A stretch of DNA of 64,000 bases from Calocera cornea HHB12733 (Eukaryota > Basidiomycota > Dacrymycetes > Dacrymycetales > Dacrymycetaceae). Under the pieces are notes generated by a model that worked only from the letters and a program-made list of their open reading frames with translations, made no database searches and was not told the DNA's origin. Below are positions 55,106-64,000 of this stretch, in pieces; the first letter of the stretch is position 1; each line of letters opens with the position of its first letter. The translations under genes were made by a program, and so were the position numbers. The DNA lies in contig KV423986.1 in NCBI GenBank assembly GCA_001632435.1, positions 87,756 to 151,755 of the forward strand, given 5' to 3'.

Positions 55106-58100
55106 TCAGATTTCCATCTTGATACGGTGATACAGCTCCGCGTTCTTCCTAAGATCTTCTGCTGTGCGCGGTGATGCCCTTTTCCCGTCCAATCCATATT
55201 CTACCCCGTTGCTGTAGGTGACGGGGGCAACTGGAGGTGGTAGGCAGAAATCCGACTTAACGCCATAGTCCTCAAACGTGTATTCCCCCCCCGCTTCAGT
55301 GGGGATGTTTACGAGAATAGCGTTCGTGGAATCGATTGACACATCGTAGTCGAAGTAGTTCAGGGGCGTTAGGAAGAAGCTAGACACAAATCAACATGGG
55401 CTGTTGTGTCTTATTGTGTTGCAAATCGGCTTACCTAGATGTGGCGGTTATCGTTCTCGTGTTCGGTACATCTTCTGCCTGCGGGAGATGGTGGGTGCCC
55501 ACTGAGATCCAGGCCACAAGATCCTGAAACGACACGTCGTTCAGAGTCCAACCAGACAAGCAACCAACATTGTGATCACCTCTTGATCCAAGCTCTCTGA
55601 ATCGAAGAATCGATGGAAATCAACTGTGGGCTTCCCGGGCAGGTTCATGTTCCACATCGAGGATGACGTGGGCTCCGTTTCCTTGCGCTATCACGGCATC
55701 AATCTAAGGGGTGTCAAGCCTGGGATGCCCAACTTCACATACCTGAGAAACAGCAAGATTGTACTGAGCCCAGTTTGCGTTCTTAAGTAACCTCTTTGAC
55801 CCTACCACGGTCTGCAAAAATCGTGAGATGTTGTCGCTATGTTGTGGGGGAGACTGAATCCCACATTATGGATAGGGTTCACACCCGCGTGAACGGCATA
55901 GCCGCGGGCATTGCCCCAGGCGTTGGTGGCATTCTTGTTCATGATCGAATACCCGCCCTGGAAGTTCTTGGGATACTTGAGGAGTGCTTCGTCTTCCGTC
56001 GCGATGTAGCGATGTACGATATGCTGCTGTAACACTGTCTTGCCCCAGTCGTCCTCGAGCCAAGGGTGAGTAACTTCTTCCACAGAGGTCGTGGTTTCCA
56101 AGAGGGAGTTTTCGGTCCCAGCAATATCCAAATCGACCTATCAAGACGGGCAGCTTAGAAAACGGCTTCCCGATTCTCTTGAAATCCGACCTTGTAATTT
56201 ATGACGTGGTCGTGCAGGCTGCCCATTGTTTGTTCTCGGATACGGCTTCCGTACCCAGTTTGCTTTGACTCCCAATATCCGCCCTGCAGGTAACCAGATG
56301 CAGACAGCCGAACCTCTATAGTGCCATCCACGAAAAACGTGTAGTCGAACTGTCTCGATCAGAACTTGAACGGAATGTATCCAATCGAGACGTACCAAGT
56401 AATCATAACTGTGGATGTTGTGAGTATGATTAGCACAAGGTGAGACATTCTAGCTAGCAACGTACTTGCCGACCGTAGCTGCGGGCGCGAATGCTATTCA
56501 ATACATCGCCACAAGACTTGGGCAATTAACGCACATATCGATCGTACTGTCATAGCATACCCCTTGACCACCTACATACACCAAGTTAGCTGCCTTGTGT
56601 AAACAGAGTGAAATGTCGCACCCCATGCTCGTGAAGATAGCCATGATGCCGGGTCATCGGTCTTCCTGTTGACCAGATGGGTCACAAGTGAGAACGAGGC
56701 TGAGATTTGGCTCACCTGTATCGAGTTCGAAAACGCAGATTGCCCGTTCGCGCGTGTACGATCCCAACGCTGTATGAACTGTAGCGGGGAAATATTGCGC
56801 CTCTGCGGGACAGTCGTATCTATATTTCTTGTTGGTTCAGACCAAGTGTGCGGCCAGAATAGCTTTGTCGTACCCCGGTAACATATCACGAACAGAGGCG
56901 CCCTTTCAATTTGTAAGTCAGGCTCGAAGAAAGGTAAAACATACCATACCATGCCGAAGTACCTGTCCAACCAGGCTGTGGTTGCCTGTACCGGGTCGTT
57001 CCCCGCATACTGCGCCATTGCTGTAAGGGTGACTTAAGAGTGCGTCGAACGAGTCAGATTGGGTTTATTACCTTCTTGAGGCGCGAGCTTAACCGGATCC
57101 AGTCAGCTTCATATCTCAATGCCTCGCGTAGAACGAACCTCGTAGATGATCCTCTCGCCACGGAAACCAACATCCCAAAGCGACAGACCCTAATATCCCG
57201 TGTGAGATCGATATCGTCCAGAAGGGTAGCGAAGTACTGACCATGTCTCGGTCGAATCCCAGGTACATGCGCCAGCCCATCCAAGTCAAGTACTGGTTGT
57301 CCCGATCCACCCTATAACGAAGACCGTTGAAAGATACAGAACGTGGTCCAGCGCGGTCGTCCAGATCCGGAGCCGGCCCTGTCCGACGCAATGAGTATCT
57401 GAGTATCCAGCAGGCTGCCCAAACCATACCTCTGCGTTGACGGCTGGACCAAATAGGATCTTTTTCATCTGGGTATGGCAGTCGCTGCAGCGTCCCATTC
57501 TGAAAGGCTTCGATGAACTCCTCGTTCGAGTCGAAAATCTGATGGTTGTACACGACCTGCGGACGGCATCAGACATCATAAGCGCTGTTCACCTCTCAGG
57601 CTATTGTACCTTCAGAAGTTTCCATTGCGAAGGGTCGGTACCGTCCATGGAAACATATTGGAAGAACCCAAGAGGATGCAACCAGGGTCCTGCAGTATTT
57701 CGACGCCAAGTCAACCACGCTCTGATCACATGTATAAGAGTGGCACGCGTAATGGCTCGATCGATTGATACTCACCTGCGGAATGACCCGTCGAATGAAA
57801 ACGGAGCCGCGCCGCTTGCAACAAGGGTATCATTGGGCAGCCCTCGAGCAGTTCCTCCAAACAGTTCCTGTGTAATGTTCTCCAGGGGTGTCATAAAGCG
57901 CTGCACTGCAGAGACCACTGAAAAGTCGATCCGGTTAGCAGGTATACCTCCGCAACGGAAAACACATACTCTCGCCCACTGATGATACCAATTGTCGTTC
58001 GGTTAGCAGGCATGCAAGCGCGACGCGGAAAACGTACTTTGAGCAAAGCCGCGAGCATTATAAGGGACATCTGGCTCATGGTAAATTTCTGTCAACTGGC

Positions 58101-58750
58101 GAATTGTAGTGTCGGTTGACAGTGGCAATGGTCCAACAATGTAGTCGCGAATGACGGGTTCGGCCGCCGCTCCGTGATGGATGGTGACCTGATTGGATGC
58201 GTGAAACAATCAGCCCTCTTTGATCCGATGAAGCAGCCGATTTCTTACACGAGCAAACCTCTTCGGTGCATCACCATCGTGGTCCAGATACGCCAGAACG
58301 TCTGCCTTGGGCGGACGCACATTTTCGATGAGGAAAATCGAGTTATCTCTGTGATCGGGTGTGTAAGCCTGGCAGATCTCAGGGAGACGACGCAGCTTAC
58401 GAAAGGCTCGCGATATCCGACCGAGTCAGATTGAGGTTGAGCTCGTCCCTAGATAGCCAAGAGCGAAGCTGCACCACCTCGTCGACGTTCAAATTTTTCC
58501 ATGGATTGGCCTTTGCTGAGACAGTCGGCGGCGCGGTATTCATGCACATGGAGGGGACAGGCTCTTTCGCGTACTCCGAATTATTCGAAGAGTACACATT
58601 GGCGGCTTTCCCTAACGGCGAGAGGAAATATAGCGATACGAGAAGAGCGCAGACAGTGATCGTAATAGCAGTGAAGCGGGATCGGCGCGAGGCAGGTTTG
58701 GGAACACCATCCCCATCCAGCTTGAGAGGCTGGTAGGCAGCAGGAGACAT
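55106..58750 (-). CDS. Copper amine oxidase with N-terminal membrane anchor
   Basis: Quinone cofactor enzyme that oxidises primary amines to aldehydes, ammonia and H2O2. Many short exons. N-terminus: cytosolic leader MSPAAYQPLKLDGDG, basic RRSRF, then a signal anchor (AITITVCALLVSLYFL), so a type II membrane protein. Further: NPWKNLNVDEVVQLRSWL, the substrate channel region, GLRYRVD...YLTWMGW, DNDPVQATTAWLDRYFGM-like start of the catalytic fold, the cofactor tyrosine in VGNYDYL (split by a phase-2 intron near 56,460), FDYTFFVDGTIEVRLSASGY, the copper HxH in GSLHDHVINYKVDLD, and the third copper His region THHLPQAEDVPNTRT. The frame ends HRIKMEI. All key residues are present, so it is probably active. 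Exact exon list not completed. Confidence 0.85.
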
Positions 58751-59605
58751 GGGGGTGCAGTGTACTTCGGACGACTAAGGGGGTCGTGTGTAAATTGCCT
58801 CAGCGCTGCTCTATATAGTGTCGGCTAATCTTTGGCCATGATCAGCTCGTTGGCAGCCACCACGCGTACAAGTCAAGCCGTGGGGTCATGATAAAGACAG
58901 GAGCATACACTTCCCCGAGGACCTGTTTGACGCGGTCGAGACGATATCGGGAGCTTCCATTCGACTTATCAGGCGTGGGCCCGCGGACGGAGGTTGATAG
59001 CCGATCGCGCGGTGCTCTGTCTTCGCCACTCTCGACGCGTTGCAAAGCCGAATCGGCGCGGCAGTATGGCTGATCCGAATCTCAATTCGACCTGCTACCA
59101 TTCCAGCATGGCTGTTCAGACTCGACCAGCACATATGTGGATCGTCTGTTGAGAGCATCTTGACCCTTTGTGCCGTCAGTGCGAAGCGCTGCTTGCCGAG
59201 AAGCTTGGTCTGCGCTTCTTCGGCGCGCAAGCCGCGGTGTCAACACGACACGCGGTGCAATGGGGTCGAACGCCAGCGTGTCACTTACCTCAGGAAGTAA
59301 CTCCGAGACTGGCGATCTGCAGGCGAGCGCTCATGGTCTACTTTGATTTCAATACTCGAAGACTCCCGGCTGGCTCTGCTCTGGAGATGCCGACCCTCAA
59401 CCGTGACCTGGATCCTACTGACGTTCCGCGTGAGCCGGATGTCACTAGACCTCTTCTGTACGCGAACCACCCACTGTCCACTTGCATACAGCTATATTCT
59501 TGCATCGTAGGGCCGACGCAGCAGAGAGGGACAGCACTGACTTATATGGGGATCTCGATCACGTCGATTCCGCGGCTGTATGTCATTCTCGCCGGCCTGG
59601 TATGA
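58751..59605. other. Intergenic, 855 bp
   Basis: Upstream of the copper amine oxidase (minus) and of the MFS gene (plus). Overlapping open frames on both strands (58,886-59,230 minus, 59,168-59,605 plus) show no recognisable domain and no consistent splice signals. No repeat or RNA gene recognised. Confidence 0.4.
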
Positions 59606-61690
59606 GCGATGCTCACCAGTATCTAGGAGAAGCAGCTGATTACGTCTTTGGACCTCCGGGTATGGGCTCTTCTCCGCTGTACGAGTGGTCGCTCACTGAA
59701 TTAGAAGATCCTACCGATCCTGGGTTTGATGTACATGTACCGCGGAAGAGCTTCGAGACTGCAACAAGCCCTGATGTCGATGATAGGTGCAGCGCTCTTG
59801 ATAGAGGAAACCTTGGGAACGCTGAATCCGGGGGCCTCAGCAAGGATCTTCACCTTCAGGGACGCCAGTACGAATCCATTCGCTGCAGATAATACGTCAG
59901 AGCTGTACTTGACAAAGATTCAGATTTTCTATGATTGTGTCTGCACTGAATGTTCCGTATGCGTGTCTCACGGTACCCGGAGTCATGTTAGCAAGACGCA
60001 TTGGAGCTCATGTGGCAATGCCCCTCTACATGATGTGCTGGGGAACCTTTGTGTTGCTGAACGCGGCAGCCACCAATGTAATACTTCCCTTGTTCCCAAC
60101 TTCAGCTGGCCCTCACGAGACAATATTTTCGAAGTTCACAGGAATGGTATTGGCCCGGTTCTTCTTGGGCGCGTTCGAAGCCGGCTTCGCACCAACGCTC
60201 ATTTCTTACCTCACCAGGTACGCGCTGCAATCATTCTCCAAAGACGATGTCTTCTCTAACGGAGGAAAGCTTCTACACTAGGGACGAGCTAGGACAGAGA
60301 GTATGCGCATTCTACAGCATGCTCGCGGTGGCCGGTGCGCTGTCCGGTACCTTGAGTTACATGATCTTCCAGGTCTGCCGTCATGCTGCAGGTCATTCCC
60401 TCGCCGTTGTTTCTGACGATTATTTCAGATAGAAAGCCCATCTCTACGAGGCTGGCAACTATTATTTCTTACTGAAGGAGCTTTGACGATCGTAGTTGCA
60501 CTCCTTTCAGTGTACGTGAGCCTGTAAAATGGGTGAACCAACAGCTCATCAGCCTTCCCTGAAGCGCTATTCTGCCAAAGGGCATAAAGGGCTGTTCTTT
60601 CTGGTCGAATGACCAGAAATCCTTGGCTAAAAGACGCATTCTACGTGACTCTAGCTCCAAGGTTGAAGAAGAGTATAGCCACATTCAGTTCTTTGCGCCC
60701 CTTAAGGAACCTAAAGTGAGAACCTATCTTCCATGTCAGTTCCATCTCATAGCCGAAGCAGTTATACATGTTCCTGCTGATCGGTTTTTGCTACGGGACA
60801 ACGGGGGCTGTAGCGGGAACCTTTCTACCGCTTATCCTTGGGAGGATGGGTTTGAGGTGTGTGCATATTCCTGATGTTTCACACAGACAGTAACAGCTGA
60901 ATTTCAGCCCCGTACAAACGAATCTGCTCACGGTCGGTCCAAATGTACTGGGCGCTCTTTGTGCAGTCGTGACTGCGCGCTCCTCGGATCGCTTCAGAGA
61001 GCGGTCAATCCATCTAATCAGTACTATGGGTCAGACAACCGTTTGGGGAAGACCCTCTTTACTAATGACCAGGCAGGTCTCGCTCTCGTTGGCTTACTGA
61101 TGCTGCTCATAGGGCCATCAACGCTCAGTTACATGTAAACCGTCTAAGCACTCTCTTTCGAACGCTGAAACGAGTTCGCTAGGGGCTGTTTTCTGCTTGC
61201 TGCGGGTGCTTTCCCTCCGTCGGTTCTGTTTCATGTGAGCTCGGCTCTGTCTGTCCCCTACCTGACTCGGCTGACCTGGTTAGACTTGGCATAATTGCAA
61301 TGATACATCACACGACTCGCGAGCCTTCCGCACTGGCTTGCTGACTTTTGCGACAAACTGTGAGCTCCTCCACGGCAACACTTGCGATGTACCTTATCCT
61401 GTCCAGCGGGTGGAATTCTCGCCGCAAACATATTCATGTAAGTACAAGTACAGGAAGATCAACTCATCTCACAGAAAATCAGACCTTCAGACGCACCCAG
61501 ATACGCGACTGCGATAGGCACATCGGTTGTTTTGGAGACGCTGGGAATCGGCCTGGTCGTGATACTGCGTATGTCCACTTCCATGACTGTGCGCCTGTAA
61601 AGCTGATTAGAACGAGGATTCTGGATGGTGCGGGACAATCGGCTAAGGGATGAGCGTGAAGGCATTCACAGGACGTCGAAGGTTCGGGGA
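59606..61690 (+). pseudogene. MFS permease, allantoate/Dal5-like, probably decayed
   Basis: Recognisable transporter pieces in order, spread over several frames with plausible introns: ALDRGNLGNAESGGLSKDLH (end of TM1), VPYACLTVPGVMLARRIGAH (TM2), MPLYMMCWGTFVLLNAAATN (TM3), ARFFLGAFEAGFAPTLISYL (TM4), RVCAFYSMLAVAGALSGTLS (TM5), LRGWQLLFLTEGALTIVVAL (TM6), the central loop KSLAKRRILRDSSSKVEEEY, ALCAVVTARSSDRFRERSIH, and RPSDAPRYATAIGTSVVLET near the end. The order fits the fungal Dal5 (anion:cation symporter) group. The hydrophobic first half of TM1 is missing before LDRGN, and several junctions lack clean splice signals, so I call it a probable pseudogene; a functional gene with unusual splicing is not excluded. 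Confidence 0.65.
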
Positions 61691-62329
61691 GCAATACCCT
61701 TCCACGACTAGCTCATTCATCTCCGCACAGGACACTCCCACTGTGCTACTGCATGGAACAAGCAGCGACTCATTCCGATACTTTTTGTAGCAGAGCTTGT
61801 TGAACTGTTACACAGGAATGGATAACACTTGTGGACACAATAGTGCTCACCGGATCCGCGTGGGGGATAGACATGATGCTGCGGAACGTCTGGGTTGGCT
61901 TGACAGTCTTTTGTCTTCTATGGACAAGTCGTCCAGGCTGCCAAACGCCCCTTATAGCTTTGAGCTTCCAGTAGCTGAAGCAAGGGCATTTGACTCACTG
62001 TCAGAGGGTGCCATGGACTGGTCAACCACGGCGTGCACGAGCTCGAAGAGGCGTTGCGGTACAGCCAGGCAGTTTGACCGGGCGCGCTTGCCGAATAGAC
62101 GTGATCCAGAGACGTGGAAGACAGCGACATAGGCGTGCGGATGCCATGACCGAGGCTATAGGAGCCGGCGTAACCACTTGTACGATGCCGGGTCCGGTGC
62201 TCATGTAGCTTGCCGCTGGTATTGGGGTCCGCGTCAGGACTGGGATATCGAACGGGACCGGTGCCAGCTTGGAAGGCGTGTCTGATGGAGGATCGCCGGT
62301 CGGGGTTGGGCCTATGCTGTACTGTCGGA
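61691..62329. other. Intergenic, no gene recognised
   Basis: Follows the MFS remnant. Overlapping frames of 60-144 codons on both strands (for example 61,918-62,352 minus) have Arg/Ser/Pro-rich, shadow-like composition. The first part, to about 61,840, belongs to the unit that is repeated at 62,330-62,640. Confidence 0.4.
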
Positions 62330-62640
62330 TGTCTCAGCGCCCCTTCCGACACACCCGCGTGCCATTTTGCTGCACGAAATGCCGATCTGCCATGCTAGTG
62401 CATCTCTAAAGCGCATTAGAACGAGGGATCTCGATGCATAAGAAGCGGGACAATCGGCTAAGAGATGCGTGTGAAGGTGTTCACGGACCGTCGAAGCATT
62501 GGGCAGCAATATTCTTCCACGACCAGTAGCTCATATCCCCACAGGATATCCCTACGTCGTTACTGCATGGAGCAAGCAGCGTTTCATTCCGATATCTTTG
62601 TAACATAGCCTGTTAAACTTCCATAGGAATGGATATGACT
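62330..62640. repeat. Decayed direct copy of the MFS 3' end and downstream sequence
   Basis: Aligns with about 61,490-61,835, some 800 bp upstream. Shared phrases include GCGGGACAATCGGCTAAG, CTACTGCATGGA/TTACTGCATGGA, CTCATTCCGATA/TTCATTCCGATA and AGGAATGGATA. The two copies differ at roughly a quarter of positions and by small indels, so this is an old tandem duplication. Confidence 0.65.
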
Positions 62641-62908
62641 CATCTGTGTCAGCTGGTCGCATTGTTTTGGAGCTGCGAGCTCCAGCCTAACCGACGCTCT
62701 CACAGGGTGAACTTCCCGACATAGGCTTCCTCTGAAATCCTCAACGTTGCCATACATACGCGAAAGGGCCTCTATCTGAAAGATGGATGCTTACTCAAAC
62801 TGTTGGTAACGTTAACGGAAAGCGTGTTTATCTTAAGAACAACACTGTCATGTATCGTTGTATGTACGCCGTAAGTCCCCGAGGGGCCGGCCCTAATATG
62901 TCCCTGAG

Positions 62909-63156
62909 CCCGCGTCGGTAGCAACGACGCGGGACCCACTATGAAATACTACCGTTCTACTCCACTCTATACGCACAGATAGCCCTTCGTACACGAAGGG
63001 CTAGTACTACGGTCACCCACAAGCCTAGCGGATTCCCTCTCACTCTCGAGATAACTGTCGTACACGACAGCCATCACAAAGTGGACGAGTTGGGAATTCC
63101 GCTACGGAATTTTCTCGTCTGACCGACACGGACCTCCCCCTCTCCGATGTCGGTCA
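62909..63156 (+). promoter_or_regulatory. Chain of five hairpins before the edge ORF
   Basis: Stems seen directly: CCCGCGTCG/CGACGCGGG (62,909-62,933, 7-nt loop); TAGCCCTTCG/CGAAGGGCTA (62,980-63,003, loop TACA); CTGTCG/CGACAG (63,055-63,070, loop TACA); GACGAG...AATTCCG/CGGAATT...CTCGTC (63,084-63,119, two-part stem, loop CTA); TGACCGACA/TGTCGGTCA with an inner CGG/CCG (63,120-63,156). The ATG of the following frame (63,147) lies in the 3' arm of the fifth stem. This looks like a structured leader RNA, but transcription is inferred. Confidence 0.6.
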
Positions 63157-64000
63157 CTATGTTAACCACCGACGATTCAGAAGGCTCGTCGACTCCTCGC
63201 CGCCCCCTCCCGAATCCATCCCAGCCGGTCCCCGCGATCCAACGGGACCGAAGACAAGGCCCGCGCTACTCGCTGGACGCGTCCGGTTCGCCCACCGACT
63301 CCGAAACGGCGACTCTTGCCCCTGCCAGCTTCGCGCAGAGGCTAGACGCCGCGCGATCCGGATCGAGCGACCTCCCCCGGCAGCCCAGAGAGCGCATCGT
63401 GGACGATGCGCGCTCGGAATTCGACGATCCCGCCAGCTTCCTAGCCCTAGTCGCCGAAATCGAGCTATACGTCGCAACCGACGCCTCTAACGCCCGCTTG
63501 CTCCTCCGCGAACACACCGAGGGGCAAGAAGCCACGTACGGTCTGCCCTCAGACGAAGTCGACCGCCTGCAACGCCTCAGCCGCCGGAGCGAGGAAGCGC
63601 TTCGGATCCTGCGCCGTTTCGCCCCCGACACCGATCTCCTTTTCGCTGTCGACCCTCGGGGCATGCTCTTATCCAACCTCGAACTCGGCAGCCCCCTCTC
63701 AGTGGCTCGACCCGCTCTCGCCTTCCTGCTGAAAAGACTGAGCAAGGCAGCTCGGCTCGTGCGACGAGCCTACGCCGCGGTCGACGGAGGAGACGCTTCA
63801 CCGCCCTCCACTCCTTCTCGTACACCGGCTTCGCGCTATGAAGCCTTAGCCGTCATGGACGCCCGACAAGCTGTCCACGAGTTCGCGTCGAGGTCGACGC
63901 GCGTTGCCCCTCCATACGCTCCCCCCGTGCCGGATTCTCCTCCTCTCCCAGCCGTCTCGTTCGCTCGCGCCGCTCCCTTCCAGCCCGACCTGCCGCCACA
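63147..64000 (+). CDS. GC-rich open frame running off the right edge, possible gag/ORF1 of a mobile element
   Basis: The frame opened by ATG 63147 (or 63159) has no stop up to the last base, at least 284 codons. It starts MSVTMLTTDDSEGSSTPRRP, has a disordered Ser/Pro/Arg-rich N-terminus, a helical middle (ASFLALVAEIELYVATD, PALAFLLKRLSKAARLVRRA) and another Pro-rich stretch (APPYAPPVPDSPPLPAVSFA). No zinc knuckle or enzyme domain is within view. Codon use is much more C-ending and GC-rich than in the neighbouring MFS region. Disordered plus helical composition after a structured leader would fit a retroelement gag or ORF1; I do not recognise a specific family. The 106- and 159-codon minus-strand frames here are its shadows. 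Confidence 0.6.
   Translation, partial: MSVTMLTTDDSEGSSTPRRPLPNPSQPVPAIQRDRRQGPRYSLDASGSPTDSETATLAPASFAQRLDAARSGSSDLPRQPRERIVDDARSEFDDPASFLALVAEIELYVATDASNARLLLREHTEGQEATYGLPSDEVDRLQRLSRRSEEALRILRRFAPDTDLLFAVDPRGMLLSNLELGSPLSVARPALAFLLKRLSKAARLVRRAYAAVDGGDASPPSTPSRTPASRYEALAVMDARQAVHEFASRSTRVAPPYAPPVPDSPPLPAVSFARAAPFQPDLPP

Noticed and set aside
62877..62886. CCCC-GA-GGGG as a sixth hairpin
   Set aside because: Only four base pairs and a two-base loop; not stable enough to count with the other five.

Overview
The window is nuclear DNA of a filamentous basidiomycete, probably an agaricomycete. Genes are tightly packed on both strands. Coding regions are cut by many short introns (46-60 nt, nearly all GT-AG), several exons are only 10-30 nt long, and the predicted proteins are typical fungal housekeeping proteins. 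I reconstructed exon boundaries by requiring splice signals, phase and family homology to agree; no RNA or database evidence was available.

Region 1 (1-24,140) is a gene-dense housekeeping block: the 3' end of a Ser/Pro-rich protein; HIS7; 3-phosphoglycerate dehydrogenase; RAD51; a seipin in seven exons; mitochondrial ribosomal protein uL4; ribosomal protein eL13; methylmalonate-semialdehyde dehydrogenase (18 exons); the MoaE-type molybdopterin synthase subunit; a fused pseudouridine-5'-phosphate glycosidase/sugar kinase; ribosomal protein uS9; a hypothetical protein; a small secreted repeat protein with dibasic sites; the rRNA-processing factor ESF1; and complex I subunit NDUFA11.

Region 2 (24,239-41,016) is a large inverted repeat. 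Two arms of 4,485 bp mirror each other without any indel (each position x pairs with 65,255 - x) around a 7.8 kb spacer. Each arm carries a complete nudC gene, a 162-bp tandem repeat and a 479-bp LTR at its inner edge. The spacer is a nest of dead transposons: a truncated Gypsy element, a hAT element inside it (8-bp target duplication), and a pogo-like element inside the hAT (TA duplication). A 59-bp miniature LTR with its own 5-bp duplication also lies in the hAT. The nest is strongly CpG-depleted.

Region 3 (41,603-58,750) returns to genes: ADP/ATP carrier, a Dbl-family RhoGEF, a CCR4/NGL-type nuclease, a PIAS/Siz SUMO ligase, a NUFIP1-like snoRNP assembly factor and a membrane-anchored copper amine oxidase. 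Between SUMO ligase and NUFIP1 lie arrays of a degenerate 18-bp-period repeat flanking a MITE-like element. The same 18-bp repeat also occurs at 13.9 kb and at the outer ends of the large inverted repeat.

Region 4 (59,600-64,000) holds a worn MFS permease gene, a decayed copy of its 3' end, and then a chain of five perfect or near-perfect hairpins. The chain leads into a GC-rich open reading frame that runs off the right edge, probably the start of another mobile element.
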